9,564 nucleotides of DNA from NCBI GenBank assembly GCA_028704035.1, contig JAQVLS010000051.1, positions 1-9,564 on the forward strand, written 5' to 3'. Each line of letters begins with the position of its first letter. The stretch's first letter is position 1. This document shows, in pieces, positions 1-6,602 of the stretch. Source of the stretch: Desulfotomaculaceae bacterium. Its GTDB lineage: Bacteria; Bacillota; Desulfotomaculia; Desulfotomaculales; Pelotomaculaceae. A program made the position numbers and the translations under genes. The notes under the pieces are model-generated. The model saw only the letters and a list, made by a program, of their open reading frames with translations, was not told the DNA's origin and did no database searches.

Positions 1-130
1 CGCCGATATGAGTGAGTGCGTCAAGGATATGATTGCCATTAAGGACAACCTTGCCGAAAAGGGCCGGGAAATCGGCGTCAGGATTGACGCTCAGCATGAG
101 AATGTATTTAATTTTATGCACAGGATATAA
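1..130 (+). CDS. ACT domain-containing protein, UPF0237 family (3' end only)
   Basis: This is the last 42 codons of a gene whose start lies outside the window; the reading frame begins at base 2 and stops at TAA 128-130. The residues include EKGREIGVRIDAQHENVFNF and end in MHRI. That matches the C-terminus of UPF0237 proteins, small (about 90 aa) ACT-domain proteins whose last strand and helix carry a QHE-x-[IV]-F-x-x-MHRI ending. ACT domains usually bind amino acids or other small ligands and act as regulatory modules; the ligand of this family is not known to me. The next gene starts only 15 bases downstream on the same strand and encodes a UPF0210 protein. The two families are typically neighbours, so this is very probably the first gene of a two-gene operon. 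Assignment rests on a short stretch, but the ending and the partner gene agree. Confidence 0.85.
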   Translation, partial: ADMSECVKDMIAIKDNLAEKGREIGVRIDAQHENVFNFMHRI

Positions 131-145
131 CCAGGGAGGCTTTTT

Positions 146-1504
146 ATGCTTACTTTACAGGAAATTATGGAAACCGTTAATATGGTCCAGGAGGAAAACC
201 TGGATATCCGTACCATTACCATGGGCATTAGTCTACGTGATTGCTCCGATCCCAACCCACGCGCAGCCAGGCAAAAAATTTACGACAAGATCTGCCGGCT
301 GGCGGGCAGCCTGGTCAAAACGGGAGAAAATATTGAAAGAGAATACGGCCTGCCGATTGTGAACAAAAGGATCTCCGTAACGCCGATAGCTGTTGTGGCG
401 GAAAGCAGCCTCACTGACAACTTTACCGGCTTTGCCATGAGCCTTGACAAGGCGGCGGAGGCGGTAGGGGTGAATTTCATCGGCGGCTTTTCAGCCCTGG
501 TGCACAAGGGTTTTACAAACGCGGACCACAGGCTGATCGACAGCATCCCGGAGGCGCTGGCCGAGACCGGACGGGTTTGCTCATCAGTCAACGTGGCAAC
601 AACAAAAGCCGGTATAAACATGGACGCTGTGTACAAGATGGGACAGGCTGTAAAAAAGACCGCGGAACTCACATCTGACAAAGACGGCCTGGGCTGCGCC
701 AAACTGGTGGTATTCGCCAATGTACCGGAAGACAACCCTTTTATGGCAGGCGCTTTTCACGGTATAGGTGAGCCTGAATGCGTCATCAATGTCGGTGTTA
801 GCGGGCCGGGTGTAGTAAAGAAAGCTGTTGAAACAGCCGGCAATGGGGATTTTGGCGTACTGGCCGAAACAATCAAAAAAACCGCCTTCAAGATAACCCG
901 GATGGGCGAACTGGTGGGGCGTACCGCCGCCCGCAAGCTGGGTGTCCCTTTTGGTATTGTCGATTTATCGCTGGCCCCAACCCCGGCCATTGGGGACAGT
1001 GTGGCTGAGATTTTGGAATCAATGGGGCTTGAACGCTGTGGGACACATGGAACAACTGCTGCCCTGGCGCTCCTAAACGACGCTGTGAAAAAAGGCGGCG
1101 CTATGGCTTCATCTTATGTGGGCGGACTGTCGGGCGCCTTTATTCCAGTTAGCGAAGACGCGGGCATGATCCAGGCGGTAGAAGCCGGGGCATTAACCCT
1201 TGACAAACTGGAGGCCATGACTTGCGTGTGCTCCGTGGGTCTGGATATGATCGCGGTGCCGGGTGATACATCCGCCGAAACCATTGCGGCAATAATTGCA
1301 GACGAGGCTGCGATTGGCATGATTAACAAAAAAACGACCGCTGTACGTATAATCCCGGCAATAAATAAAAAGGTCGGCGATTATGTGGAATACGGCGGCC
1401 TGCTCGGGCGGGCGCCTGTAATCCCGGTAAAACCGTTTTCATCCGCAGCCTTCATCCGCCGGGGTGGCCGTATCCCCGCGCCAATCAGCAGCTTAACCAA
1501 CTAA
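146..1504 (+). CDS. UPF0210 / PFL family protein (DUF711)
   Basis: A complete 452-residue protein, the usual length for UPF0210 (about 450 aa). The N-terminus contains the family signature [20 protein letters not shown] (about residues 19-38), followed by KIYDKI and [16 protein letters not shown]. The C-terminus carries [33 protein letters not shown] and RRGGRIPAP, all typical of the family. The start is an ATG with a well-placed GGGAGG six bases before it. No signal peptide or membrane segment is apparent, so it should be cytoplasmic. The database name 'PFL family' reflects a fold resemblance to glycyl-radical enzymes, but I see no obvious glycyl-radical RVxGY motif, so pyruvate formate-lyase activity should not be assumed. 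The biochemical function is unknown. It follows the ACT-domain gene by 15 bases and is probably co-transcribed with it; the ACT protein may regulate it (inference). Confidence 0.93.
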   Translation: MLTLQEIMETVNMVQEENLDIRTITMGISLRDCSDPNPRAARQKIYDKICRLAGSLVKTGENIEREYGLPIVNKRISVTPIAVVAESSLTDNFTGFAMSLDKAAEAVGVNFIGGFSALVHKGFTNADHRLIDSIPEALAETGRVCSSVNVATTKAGINMDAVYKMGQAVKKTAELTSDKDGLGCAKLVVFANVPEDNPFMAGAFHGIGEPECVINVGVSGPGVVKKAVETAGNGDFGVLAETIKKTAFKITRMGELVGRTAARKLGVPFGIVDLSLAPTPAIGDSVAEILESMGLERCGTHGTTAALALLNDAVKKGGAMASSYVGGLSGAFIPVSEDAGMIQAVEAGALTLDKLEAMTCVCSVGLDMIAVPGDTSAETIAAIIADEAAIGMINKKTTAVRIIPAINKKVGDYVEYGGLLGRAPVIPVKPFSSAAFIRRGGRIPAPISSLTN

Positions 1505-1519
1505 TAAGGCTATAAAAAC

Positions 1520-1576
1520 ATTAGAGAAAACCTTTTTTTGCCTACATATTTGTGACAGAAAAGGGTTTTCTCTAAT
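1520..1576. terminator. Long hairpin between convergent genes, probable terminator
   Basis: Bases 1520-1540 and 1556-1576 form a 21-bp inverted repeat with 19 Watson-Crick pairs; on the + strand RNA the other two positions can pair as G-U. The loop is 15 bases. It sits between the UPF0210 gene (+) and the holin-family gene (-), which converge. Read on the minus strand, the stem is followed by GTTTTTATA, a fair U-tract, so it can end the minus-strand operon. Read on the plus strand, the following bases (AGTTCTTAAG) are less typical of an intrinsic terminator. A bidirectional terminator is the simplest reading, although the loop is larger than usual. Confidence 0.65.
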
Positions 1577-1602
1577 AGTTCTTAAGTACTTAGGTTAACA
1601 GG

Positions 1603-1941
1603 TTAGTCCTTGATAAAAAAGCTGATCAAAGAACTGATCACTGTAATCAGCAAAGCGGCGATAAAAGCTACACCAAAGCTTTGGATTTCAAATCCTTTTA
1701 TGACGGCACTGACTAACCACAGCATCAAGCCGTTAATAACCAGCGTAAATAAACCCAGCGTCAGCACATTGATAGGAAGGGTAACCAAAAGAATCACCGG
1801 ACGGATCGTGGCGTTGACAAAACCAAAAAGAACGGAACCTACTATCGCCCCTAACACGGTTACATCAAATCCATTAATTATATTAGCTGTAATAATGATG
1901 CCCATTACATTAAGAATCCATCTTATCAGCCAGCGCGACAC
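1603..1941 (-). CDS. Phage holin family 4_2 / YvlD-like four-helix membrane protein
   Basis: A 112-residue, almost entirely hydrophobic protein with four predicted membrane segments (about residues 5-22, 27-49, 53-76 and 88-109). It has the family features NxxxPxxxxxxLPxNxxTLGLF (ATIRPVILLVTLPINVLTLG, then LF) and ends in a short charged tail. This matches the Phage_holin_4_2 (PF04020) family, including Bacillus subtilis YvlD, which is chromosomal and not evidence of a prophage. The start is a GTG at 1941; a GGGAGG lies ten bases upstream on the minus strand and no better in-frame start is present. It follows yjbQ by 45 bases on the same strand and is probably co-transcribed. The function is not established; YvlD-type proteins have been linked to envelope stress, but nothing here shows that role. 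Confidence 0.85.
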   Translation of the reverse strand: MSRWLIRWILNVMGIIITANIINGFDVTVLGAIVGSVLFGFVNATIRPVILLVTLPINVLTLGLFTLVINGLMLWLVSAVIKGFEIQSFGVAFIAALLITVISSLISFFIKD

Positions 1942-1986
1942 CGCAACAATTCCTCCCTTCTTTTTTGAAAATTACTAAATACTACA

Positions 1987-2391
1987 TTATTCTATGACTT
2001 TGACCAGGACCTTCCTCTGCCTGGGGCCGTCGAATTCACAGAAGTAAAGACTCTGCCAGGTACCCAGGACAAGTCTACCTCCGGTGACAAAGACTGTCAG
2101 GGAAACACCGAATAATGAAGACTTGATGTGCGCCGCAGAATTGCCTTCAACATGTCTGTAACCGTCATTTAAAGGGACCATTTTGTCCAGTTCCATAAGA
2201 ATATCACTGGCCACGTCTGGATCTGCGTTCTCGTTGATAGTCAGCCCGGCGGTGGTGTGCGGGTTGAATATATGTACCATGCCTTCTTTGACACCGCTTT
2301 GCTTCACCACTTGTTCTACTTTTGATGTGATATCAAGCAGCTGCGTTCTTTCAGAAGTGTTGACTGTTAACGTATAAATTTTTGATTTCAT
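1987..2391 (-). CDS. yjbQ: YjbQ family protein (UPF0047, secondary thiamine-phosphate synthase type)
   Basis: 134 residues from the preferred start, typical for UPF0047 (about 130-140 aa). Diagnostic motifs: NPHTTAGLTINENADPD (residues 44-60), HVEGNSAAHIKSSL (80-93, with H80 and H88) and GTWQSLYFCEFDGPRQRKV (110-128). The conserved histidines and acidic residues are thought to form a metal or active site in this small trimeric fold. Some members complement a thiamine-phosphate synthase defect in E. coli, hence the database name, but the physiological role is uncertain. Two in-frame ATGs exist, at 2397 and 2391. AAGGA is only three bases from the first but nine from the second, so 2391 is the better start. 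The first ATG also overlaps the stop codon of the hydE remnant as ATGA. It forms a probable operon with the downstream holin-family gene. Confidence 0.92.
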   Translation of the reverse strand: MKSKIYTLTVNTSERTQLLDITSKVEQVVKQSGVKEGMVHIFNPHTTAGLTINENADPDVASDILMELDKMVPLNDGYRHVEGNSAAHIKSSLFGVSLTVFVTGGRLVLGTWQSLYFCEFDGPRQRKVLVKVIE

Positions 2392-2393
2392 CC

Positions 2394-2698
2394 TCATTTA
2401 TCCTTAGCAAAATTTAATCTATTTTCGTAATGCATAATAATATTAGCGCCTGCTTTCAGCCCTATCATCAGCCCTGTGGGGTTAATACTCTGCAGGGTGA
2501 TGCAACTATATTAATATCATGCATCAAAAGCCGGGAAAAAGCCAGCATTTTTAGAGTCGTGACATAGGGATCGAGCTGCGCACTCCTGACTTTCGATAGT
2601 GGAGCTGCATAATGGGGAATATAAGGGCCTATGCCCAGCATATCCACGTCCTCCGCCTGGAAAAAAACAAGATCATGGTACAGATGTTCAGCAGTTTG
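2394..2698 (-). pseudogene. hydE: Decayed C-terminal fragment of [FeFe] hydrogenase maturase HydE
   Basis: No intact gene is present, but the minus strand from 2698 to 2471 reads QTAEHLYHDLVFF, then QAEDVDMLGIGPYIPHYAAP, and later TLKMLAFSRLLMHDINIVAS followed by LTPQG and a stop (2468-2470). A one-base shift then continues as GLMIGLKAGANIIMHYEN and ends at TGA 2394-2396. Together these follow the C-terminal part of HydE, the radical SAM maturase that helps build the H-cluster: DxDMxGIGPFIPH, LTLKxxALTRLLLPDxNIPATT, then LKAGANVVMPN. The radical SAM cysteine motif and about two thirds of the protein are missing. An in-frame TAG lies just upstream (2702-2704), and the normal end of HydE is also absent. 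It lies directly downstream of hydA, where maturase genes often sit, but past that operon's terminator. The family assignment rests on recalled motifs, not an alignment. Confidence 0.72.
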
Positions 2699-2880
2699 GC
2701 TCTAAAGGAGTGCTTTAGGCAGGCAGCGGTCAGTTCCTCAAGCTCTTTTTCATGCAATTTTTCCGGGTTGTCTATATATATGCTATATTCTTCATTCAGC
2801 CTTATAATGACGTCCACTTTTTAAAGATATTCCATGGCCCGGTACAGGGCACAAAGACGCCAGTGTCAGGTATTTGTCAT
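2699..2880 (-). pseudogene. Unrecognised broken reading frame upstream of the hydE remnant
   Basis: The minus strand shows protein-like but interrupted sequence: DKYLTLAS in one frame, CALYRAMEYL then a TAA in a second, and, just after that stop, a stretch starting VDVIIRLNEEYSIYIDNPEK (from 2817) and continuing KLHEKELEELTAACLKHSF in the second frame. The last stretch runs on out of frame into the hydE remnant. The composition (charged, helical, few rare residues) looks like once-coding DNA, but I do not recognise the family. It does not resemble the missing part of HydE. It could be the end of a second decayed gene, or an intact small protein starting at GTG 2817, though I see no convincing ribosome binding site for that. 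Low confidence in any function. Confidence 0.3.
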
Positions 2881-2893
2881 ATGTTTCAAATAA

Positions 2894-2921
2894 ATTATAC
2901 ACGAGTTTTTTTAAGATACAA
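2894..2921 (-). promoter_or_regulatory. Candidate sigma-A promoter reading toward yjbQ
   Basis: On the minus strand, TTGTAT (2916-2921) and a perfect TATAAT (2894-2899) are separated by 16 bases. It lies just past the hydA terminator and points toward the hydE remnant and yjbQ. If it is active, transcription starts near base 2887 and yjbQ has an untranslated leader of nearly 500 bases covering the decayed genes. The -35 matches consensus at only four of six positions. Confidence 0.4.
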
Positions 2922-2937
2922 TACAGTTTTAAAGTTT

Positions 2938-2981
2938 TTATAAAAATATAAGGTCACTTTCCAAAGTGGAAAGTGACCTTA
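2938..2981 (-). terminator. Intrinsic terminator of the hydrogenase operon
   Basis: A 15-bp perfect inverted repeat (2949-2963 with 2967-2981, loop of three bases) built around AAGGTCACTTTCC begins 13 bases beyond the hydA stop. On the minus strand the stem is followed by TATTTTTATAAAAAC, a U-rich run. Stem quality, short loop, position and U-tract are all those of a rho-independent terminator for hydCBA. It separates the operon from the hydE remnant and from yjbQ. Confidence 0.9.
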
Positions 2982-2993
2982 ACTGATAGGTTG

Positions 2994-4715
2994 TTACTTG
3001 TTTACACCTCTCGAAGTATACTTGGTATGCAACAACTCGTGTGACTTGTGGCCCAGCGGTTTCCCCAGGAACTCCTCATAAAGGGCTATTATAGCCGGGT
3101 TCTCGTGAGACTTGCGCAGAGACATGCGCTCGTCCTCGGTATAAGTGGCGGTGATCCTCTTCAGTCGGATATCGGTGTCGGTCGGGATTGGTGAACCGCC
3201 GCCGCCGATGCAGCCGCCAGGACAGCACATCACTTCAATGAAATGATAGTCGGCTTCGCCGGCGCGGATCTTGTCCAGCACCTTGCGGGCATTGCCCAGT
3301 CCGTTGGTAATGGCCACTTTGACAGGCAGATCACCCACCTGAACAGTGGCTTCTTTTACACCGGTAAGGCCCCGACATACCTCGAAATCAATGTTTTCGA
3401 GCGTCTCTCCCGTTACAACCTCATAAACAGTCCGCAGCGCCGCTTCCATAACACCGCCTGATGCGCCGAAGATTTCCCCGGCGCCGGTGGAAATCCCCAG
3501 CGGCTCGTCATATTCTTCGTCCGGCAGGTTAGAGGCGTCTAAGCCGGCCTGCTTGAACATACGTCCTAATTCGCGGGTAGTTAGGACCACGTCCACATCC
3601 TGGTAGCCGCTGCTGTTCATTTCAGGCCGCTGGCACTCGTATTTCTTGGCGGTACAGGGCATAATCGATACACAATAAATATCTGCCGGGTCAATGTCCT
3701 CTTTTTCGGCGTAATAAGTCTTTACCAGAGGTCCGAACATCTGCTGCGGTGACTTGCAGGTGGACAGGTGATCCAGCAAATCCGGGTAGAAGTGTTCACA
3801 GAACTTGATCCAGCCGGGGCTGCAAGAGGTGATCATCGGCAGTGTGCCGCCGGTAGTCACGCGCTGCAGCAGCTCGTTGCCCTCCTCCAGGATAGTCAGG
3901 TCAGCAGTAAAATCCGTGTCAAAGACTTTGTCAAAACCAAGGCGACGCAGCCCGGCCACCATCTGGCCGGTGAAGATGCTGCCAGGTTCCGCTCCTAATG
4001 CTTCACCAAGTTGCACCCTGGTGGCGGGCGCTGTTTGTACAACGACATGTTTCTCTGGATCAGCCAGGGCGGCCCAAACTTTTGCGGTGTCATCTCTTTC
4101 TACAATAGCCCCGGTCGGACATACGAGCGAGCACTGGCCGCACTGGACACATTCCATATCTGCCAGCTTTTCGTTGAAAGCAGGCGCGATCAGGGTATTA
4201 AAGCCCCTGTTTTCCGCACAGAGAGCCTGCACCGTCTGCACATTGGTACATACCGAAATGCAGCGGCGGCAGAGCACGCACTTGCGTGGGTCTCTAATAA
4301 TTGCAGGACTTGAATCATCTATCGGGTATTCGGTTTTAGCTCCAGCAAAACGGATTTCTTTAATGCCGAATTCTTCCGCCAGTTTTTGCAGTTCGCAATT
4401 TTGGTTGCGGGCACAGGTAAGGCATTCCTGCGGGTGATCCGAAAGAATTAACTCCAGGATCAATTTACGGACTTTAATTACCTCCGGTGTGGCGGTCTTA
4501 ACAACCATACCCTCGGCAACCGGAGCAACACATGCCGGAATTAATGTCCTGGCCCCCTGCACTTCTACCACACAAATACGGCAGGCCCCGATAATGTTCA
4601 AATCTTTATAATAACAAAGGGTCGGGATCTTCGCTCCCACCTTTTGAGCGGCTTCAAGAATTGAAGTTCCCGGCTCAACTACTACTTGTTGATTATCAAT
4701 TGTTAAATTTATCAT
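2994..4715 (-). CDS. hydA: NADH-dependent [FeFe] hydrogenase, catalytic subunit HydA (HndD-like)
   Basis: 573 residues; the subunit that makes or consumes H2 at the H-cluster. Domains in order: plant-type [2Fe-2S] (C34, C45, C48, C62); NuoG-like His/Cys [4Fe-4S] (H94, C98, C101, C107); two [4Fe-4S] ferredoxin clusters (C146/C149/C152/C156 and C189/C192/C195/C199); then the H-domain with L1 TSCSPGW (296-302), L2 MPCTAKKYE (352-360, C354) and L3 EVMCCPGGCIGGGGSP (494-509, C498 and C502). A small-subunit-like tail, ENPAIIALYEEFLG then HELLHTKY, ends the protein. This is the M3-type layout of trimeric HydABC/HndABCD enzymes. No Tat signal is present, so it is cytoplasmic. L1 has Ser where the textbook motif has a second Cys. 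No extra C-terminal [2Fe-2S] domain is seen. ATG start, with GGAGGG eleven bases and AAGGA four bases upstream. Last gene of hydC-hydB-hydA, 69 bases after hydB. Confidence 0.96.
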   Translation of the reverse strand: MINLTIDNQQVVVEPGTSILEAAQKVGAKIPTLCYYKDLNIIGACRICVVEVQGARTLIPACVAPVAEGMVVKTATPEVIKVRKLILELILSDHPQECLTCARNQNCELQKLAEEFGIKEIRFAGAKTEYPIDDSSPAIIRDPRKCVLCRRCISVCTNVQTVQALCAENRGFNTLIAPAFNEKLADMECVQCGQCSLVCPTGAIVERDDTAKVWAALADPEKHVVVQTAPATRVQLGEALGAEPGSIFTGQMVAGLRRLGFDKVFDTDFTADLTILEEGNELLQRVTTGGTLPMITSCSPGWIKFCEHFYPDLLDHLSTCKSPQQMFGPLVKTYYAEKEDIDPADIYCVSIMPCTAKKYECQRPEMNSSGYQDVDVVLTTRELGRMFKQAGLDASNLPDEEYDEPLGISTGAGEIFGASGGVMEAALRTVYEVVTGETLENIDFEVCRGLTGVKEATVQVGDLPVKVAITNGLGNARKVLDKIRAGEADYHFIEVMCCPGGCIGGGGSPIPTDTDIRLKRITATYTEDERMSLRKSHENPAIIALYEEFLGKPLGHKSHELLHTKYTSRGVNK

Positions 4716-4784
4716 TTTTCCTTTTTCCCTCCAAACCCCCGTATTATTCCATATCCCTATTCTAAAAAGCTGCGGGAGTGGCTT

Positions 4785-6482
4785 TTATTCCTTTAACTCG
4801 CATACGTTGCATGAGCATTTCTTATCTCTGATATGCTCCTCGTACTCGTTCCTAAAATACCTGATAGTACTCAGAACAGGGTTGGGAGCAGTCTGGCCGA
4901 GTCCGCACAGCGCAGTGGCTTTGATCGTAGTGGCCAGTTCTTCCAAAAGCTCGATGTCGCCTTCTTTTCCCTTACCGTTGCTAATGTTGTCAAGGATCTC
5001 ATGCATCCGCTTGGTGCCGATCCGGCAGGGGGAACACTTGCCGCAGGACTCGTCAACGATAAAATCGAGGAAAAATTTGGCGATATCCACCATGCAGGTA
5101 TCCTCGTCTAGGACAATCATGCCGCCGGAGCCCATAATGGCGCCCAAAGCGCCGAGAGAGTCGTAGTCGACCGGGGTGTCAAGGTGCTCTGCAGGAATGC
5201 AGCCTCCCGACGGACCACCAGTTTGTACAGCCTTAAAAGCTTTCTTTCTGGGAATACCGCCGCCAATTTCAAAGACGATTTCCCTTAAAGTGGTACCCAT
5301 TGGCACTTCAATAATACCGGTATTGTTAATTCGGCCGGCCAGGGCAAATACCTTGGTGCCCTTGCTTTTCTCCGTACCGATGGCGGCATAGGCGTCAGCG
5401 CCCTTAAGAATAATCTCAGGAATGTTTGCCCAGGTCTCAACGTTATTCAGGACCGTCGGCTTGCCCCAGACACCGGCGTTGGCCGGAAATGGGGGTCTCG
5501 GCCTGGGCTCGCCGCGCTTACCTTCGATGGAGGTCAGCAGGGCGGTTTCCTCACCGCACACAAATGCGCCGGCGCCGATCCGGATCTCGATGTCAAAGTT
5601 GAAGCCGGAACCAAAAAGATTTTTACCCAACAGGCCGTTTTTACGGGCTTTCTGGAGAGCATAGTCCAATCTCTCAATAGCCAGCGGGTATTCCGCCCTC
5701 ACATATACATAGCCCTGCTCCGCGCCGATAGCGCGTCCGCAAATGGCCATACCTTCAATGACGCTGTGCGGGTCACCTTCCAAAACAGACCTATCCATGA
5801 ATGCGCCCGGGTCACCTTCGTCACCGTTGCAGACCACATATTTTGGCGCCCCGCTTGCCGCGGCTGTGAATCCCCACTTCATGCCCGTGGAGAAACCAGC
5901 GCCGCCGCGTCCGCGCAGACCTGATTTTTTAATCTCCTCGATAATATCCTCAGGCTGCATTTTGGTGAGCGCTTTACCCAGCGCGGCATAGCCGTCGTTG
6001 GCAATATAGTCCTCAATCGAGGTCGGGTCAATATAGAAGTTATTGCGTAGAACGATCTTTTTCTGCTTTGCAAATAGATCTATATCGTTAACCCTGGGTG
6101 TGGGTTCTTTTGCCCCGGGCGTCCTGTACATCAGACGCGGAATCTGGTTGCCCTGCATAATATGTTCTTCCACAATCGCTTCGGCATCTTTCGGCTTTAA
6201 CCTGCGGTAAAAAGTCGCGTCCGGATAGACGATTGCGACAGGTCCCATATCACAGGGCCCCATGCAGCCGGTGAGAATAATCTGCACCTGATCTGCGATA
6301 CCGTTTTTATTAAGGGCTTCCTTCATGGCGTCTACTACATCCAGGCACTTGGAAGATATGCATCCAGCGCCGCCGCACATCATTACGTGGGCCTTTTCAG
6401 TCGCGGACGGAACTCCCTCGCGAATTTTAAGGGCTGCCCGCCTGCTTTCCTTTATCTTTGCCAGTTCGTCCAAAGACTTCAC
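4785..6482 (-). CDS. hydB: NADH-dependent [FeFe] hydrogenase, NuoF-like FMN/NADH subunit HydB (HndC-like)
   Basis: 565 residues; the subunit that exchanges electrons with NADH. A thioredoxin-like [2Fe-2S] domain comes first (C36, C41, C73, C77). The NuoF core follows: Gly-rich nucleotide loop GLRGRGGAGFSTGMKWG (188-204), the FMN-region motif CNGDEGDPGAFMDRS (218-232) and ESCGKCSPCRIGT (478-490), which with C526 ligates the [4Fe-4S] cluster. Typical HydB/HndC proteins continue with a ferredoxin domain holding two more [4Fe-4S] clusters (total about 600-625 aa). Here the protein ends soon after EEHIRDKKCSCNVCELKE, leaving only a CxCxxC tail. Only 69 bases remain before hydA, so there is no frameshifted ferredoxin domain hidden there. 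The start is GTG 6482, with GGAGGTG seven bases before it. It lies 120 bases downstream of hydC. A non-bifurcating enzyme is plausible but inferred. Confidence 0.95.
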   Translation of the reverse strand: MKSLDELAKIKESRRAALKIREGVPSATEKAHVMMCGGAGCISSKCLDVVDAMKEALNKNGIADQVQIILTGCMGPCDMGPVAIVYPDATFYRRLKPKDAEAIVEEHIMQGNQIPRLMYRTPGAKEPTPRVNDIDLFAKQKKIVLRNNFYIDPTSIEDYIANDGYAALGKALTKMQPEDIIEEIKKSGLRGRGGAGFSTGMKWGFTAAASGAPKYVVCNGDEGDPGAFMDRSVLEGDPHSVIEGMAICGRAIGAEQGYVYVRAEYPLAIERLDYALQKARKNGLLGKNLFGSGFNFDIEIRIGAGAFVCGEETALLTSIEGKRGEPRPRPPFPANAGVWGKPTVLNNVETWANIPEIILKGADAYAAIGTEKSKGTKVFALAGRINNTGIIEVPMGTTLREIVFEIGGGIPRKKAFKAVQTGGPSGGCIPAEHLDTPVDYDSLGALGAIMGSGGMIVLDEDTCMVDIAKFFLDFIVDESCGKCSPCRIGTKRMHEILDNISNGKGKEGDIELLEELATTIKATALCGLGQTAPNPVLSTIRYFRNEYEEHIRDKKCSCNVCELKE

Positions 6483-6602
6483 TTAATTACACCTCCGTTT
6501 AAATCCTCCAGCCATTTCTGAAGATATCCCTATTTAGCGCTTTTCAAAATAACCGCGCCCAACCATAATAACGTAATATCAATGAGGATTTTATAACTAA
6601 TG

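Noticed and set aside
280..735. 151-codon minus-strand frame inside the UPF0210 gene
   Set aside because: A shadow of the strongly conserved + strand gene, with no family resemblance.
1603..1941. 'Phage holin' name taken as a sign of prophage
   Set aside because: YvlD-type members of this family are ordinary chromosomal genes, and no phage genes, integrase or attachment repeats are nearby.
2612..2824. 70-codon + strand frame in the 600-base gap
   Set aside because: It lies antisense to the hydE relic and the broken frame, whose protein-level match explains the sequence better; no Shine-Dalgarno site is visible.
3805..4437. 210-codon open frame on the + strand inside hydA
   Set aside because: It is antisense to the cysteine-rich, clearly conserved HydA sequence, has no ribosome binding site or recognisable domain, and arises from codon bias of the real gene.
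6483..6515. Ten-codon minus-strand ORF ending just before the hydB GTG
   Set aside because: It simply spans the hydB Shine-Dalgarno region, has no site of its own that I can defend, and is too short to distinguish from chance.
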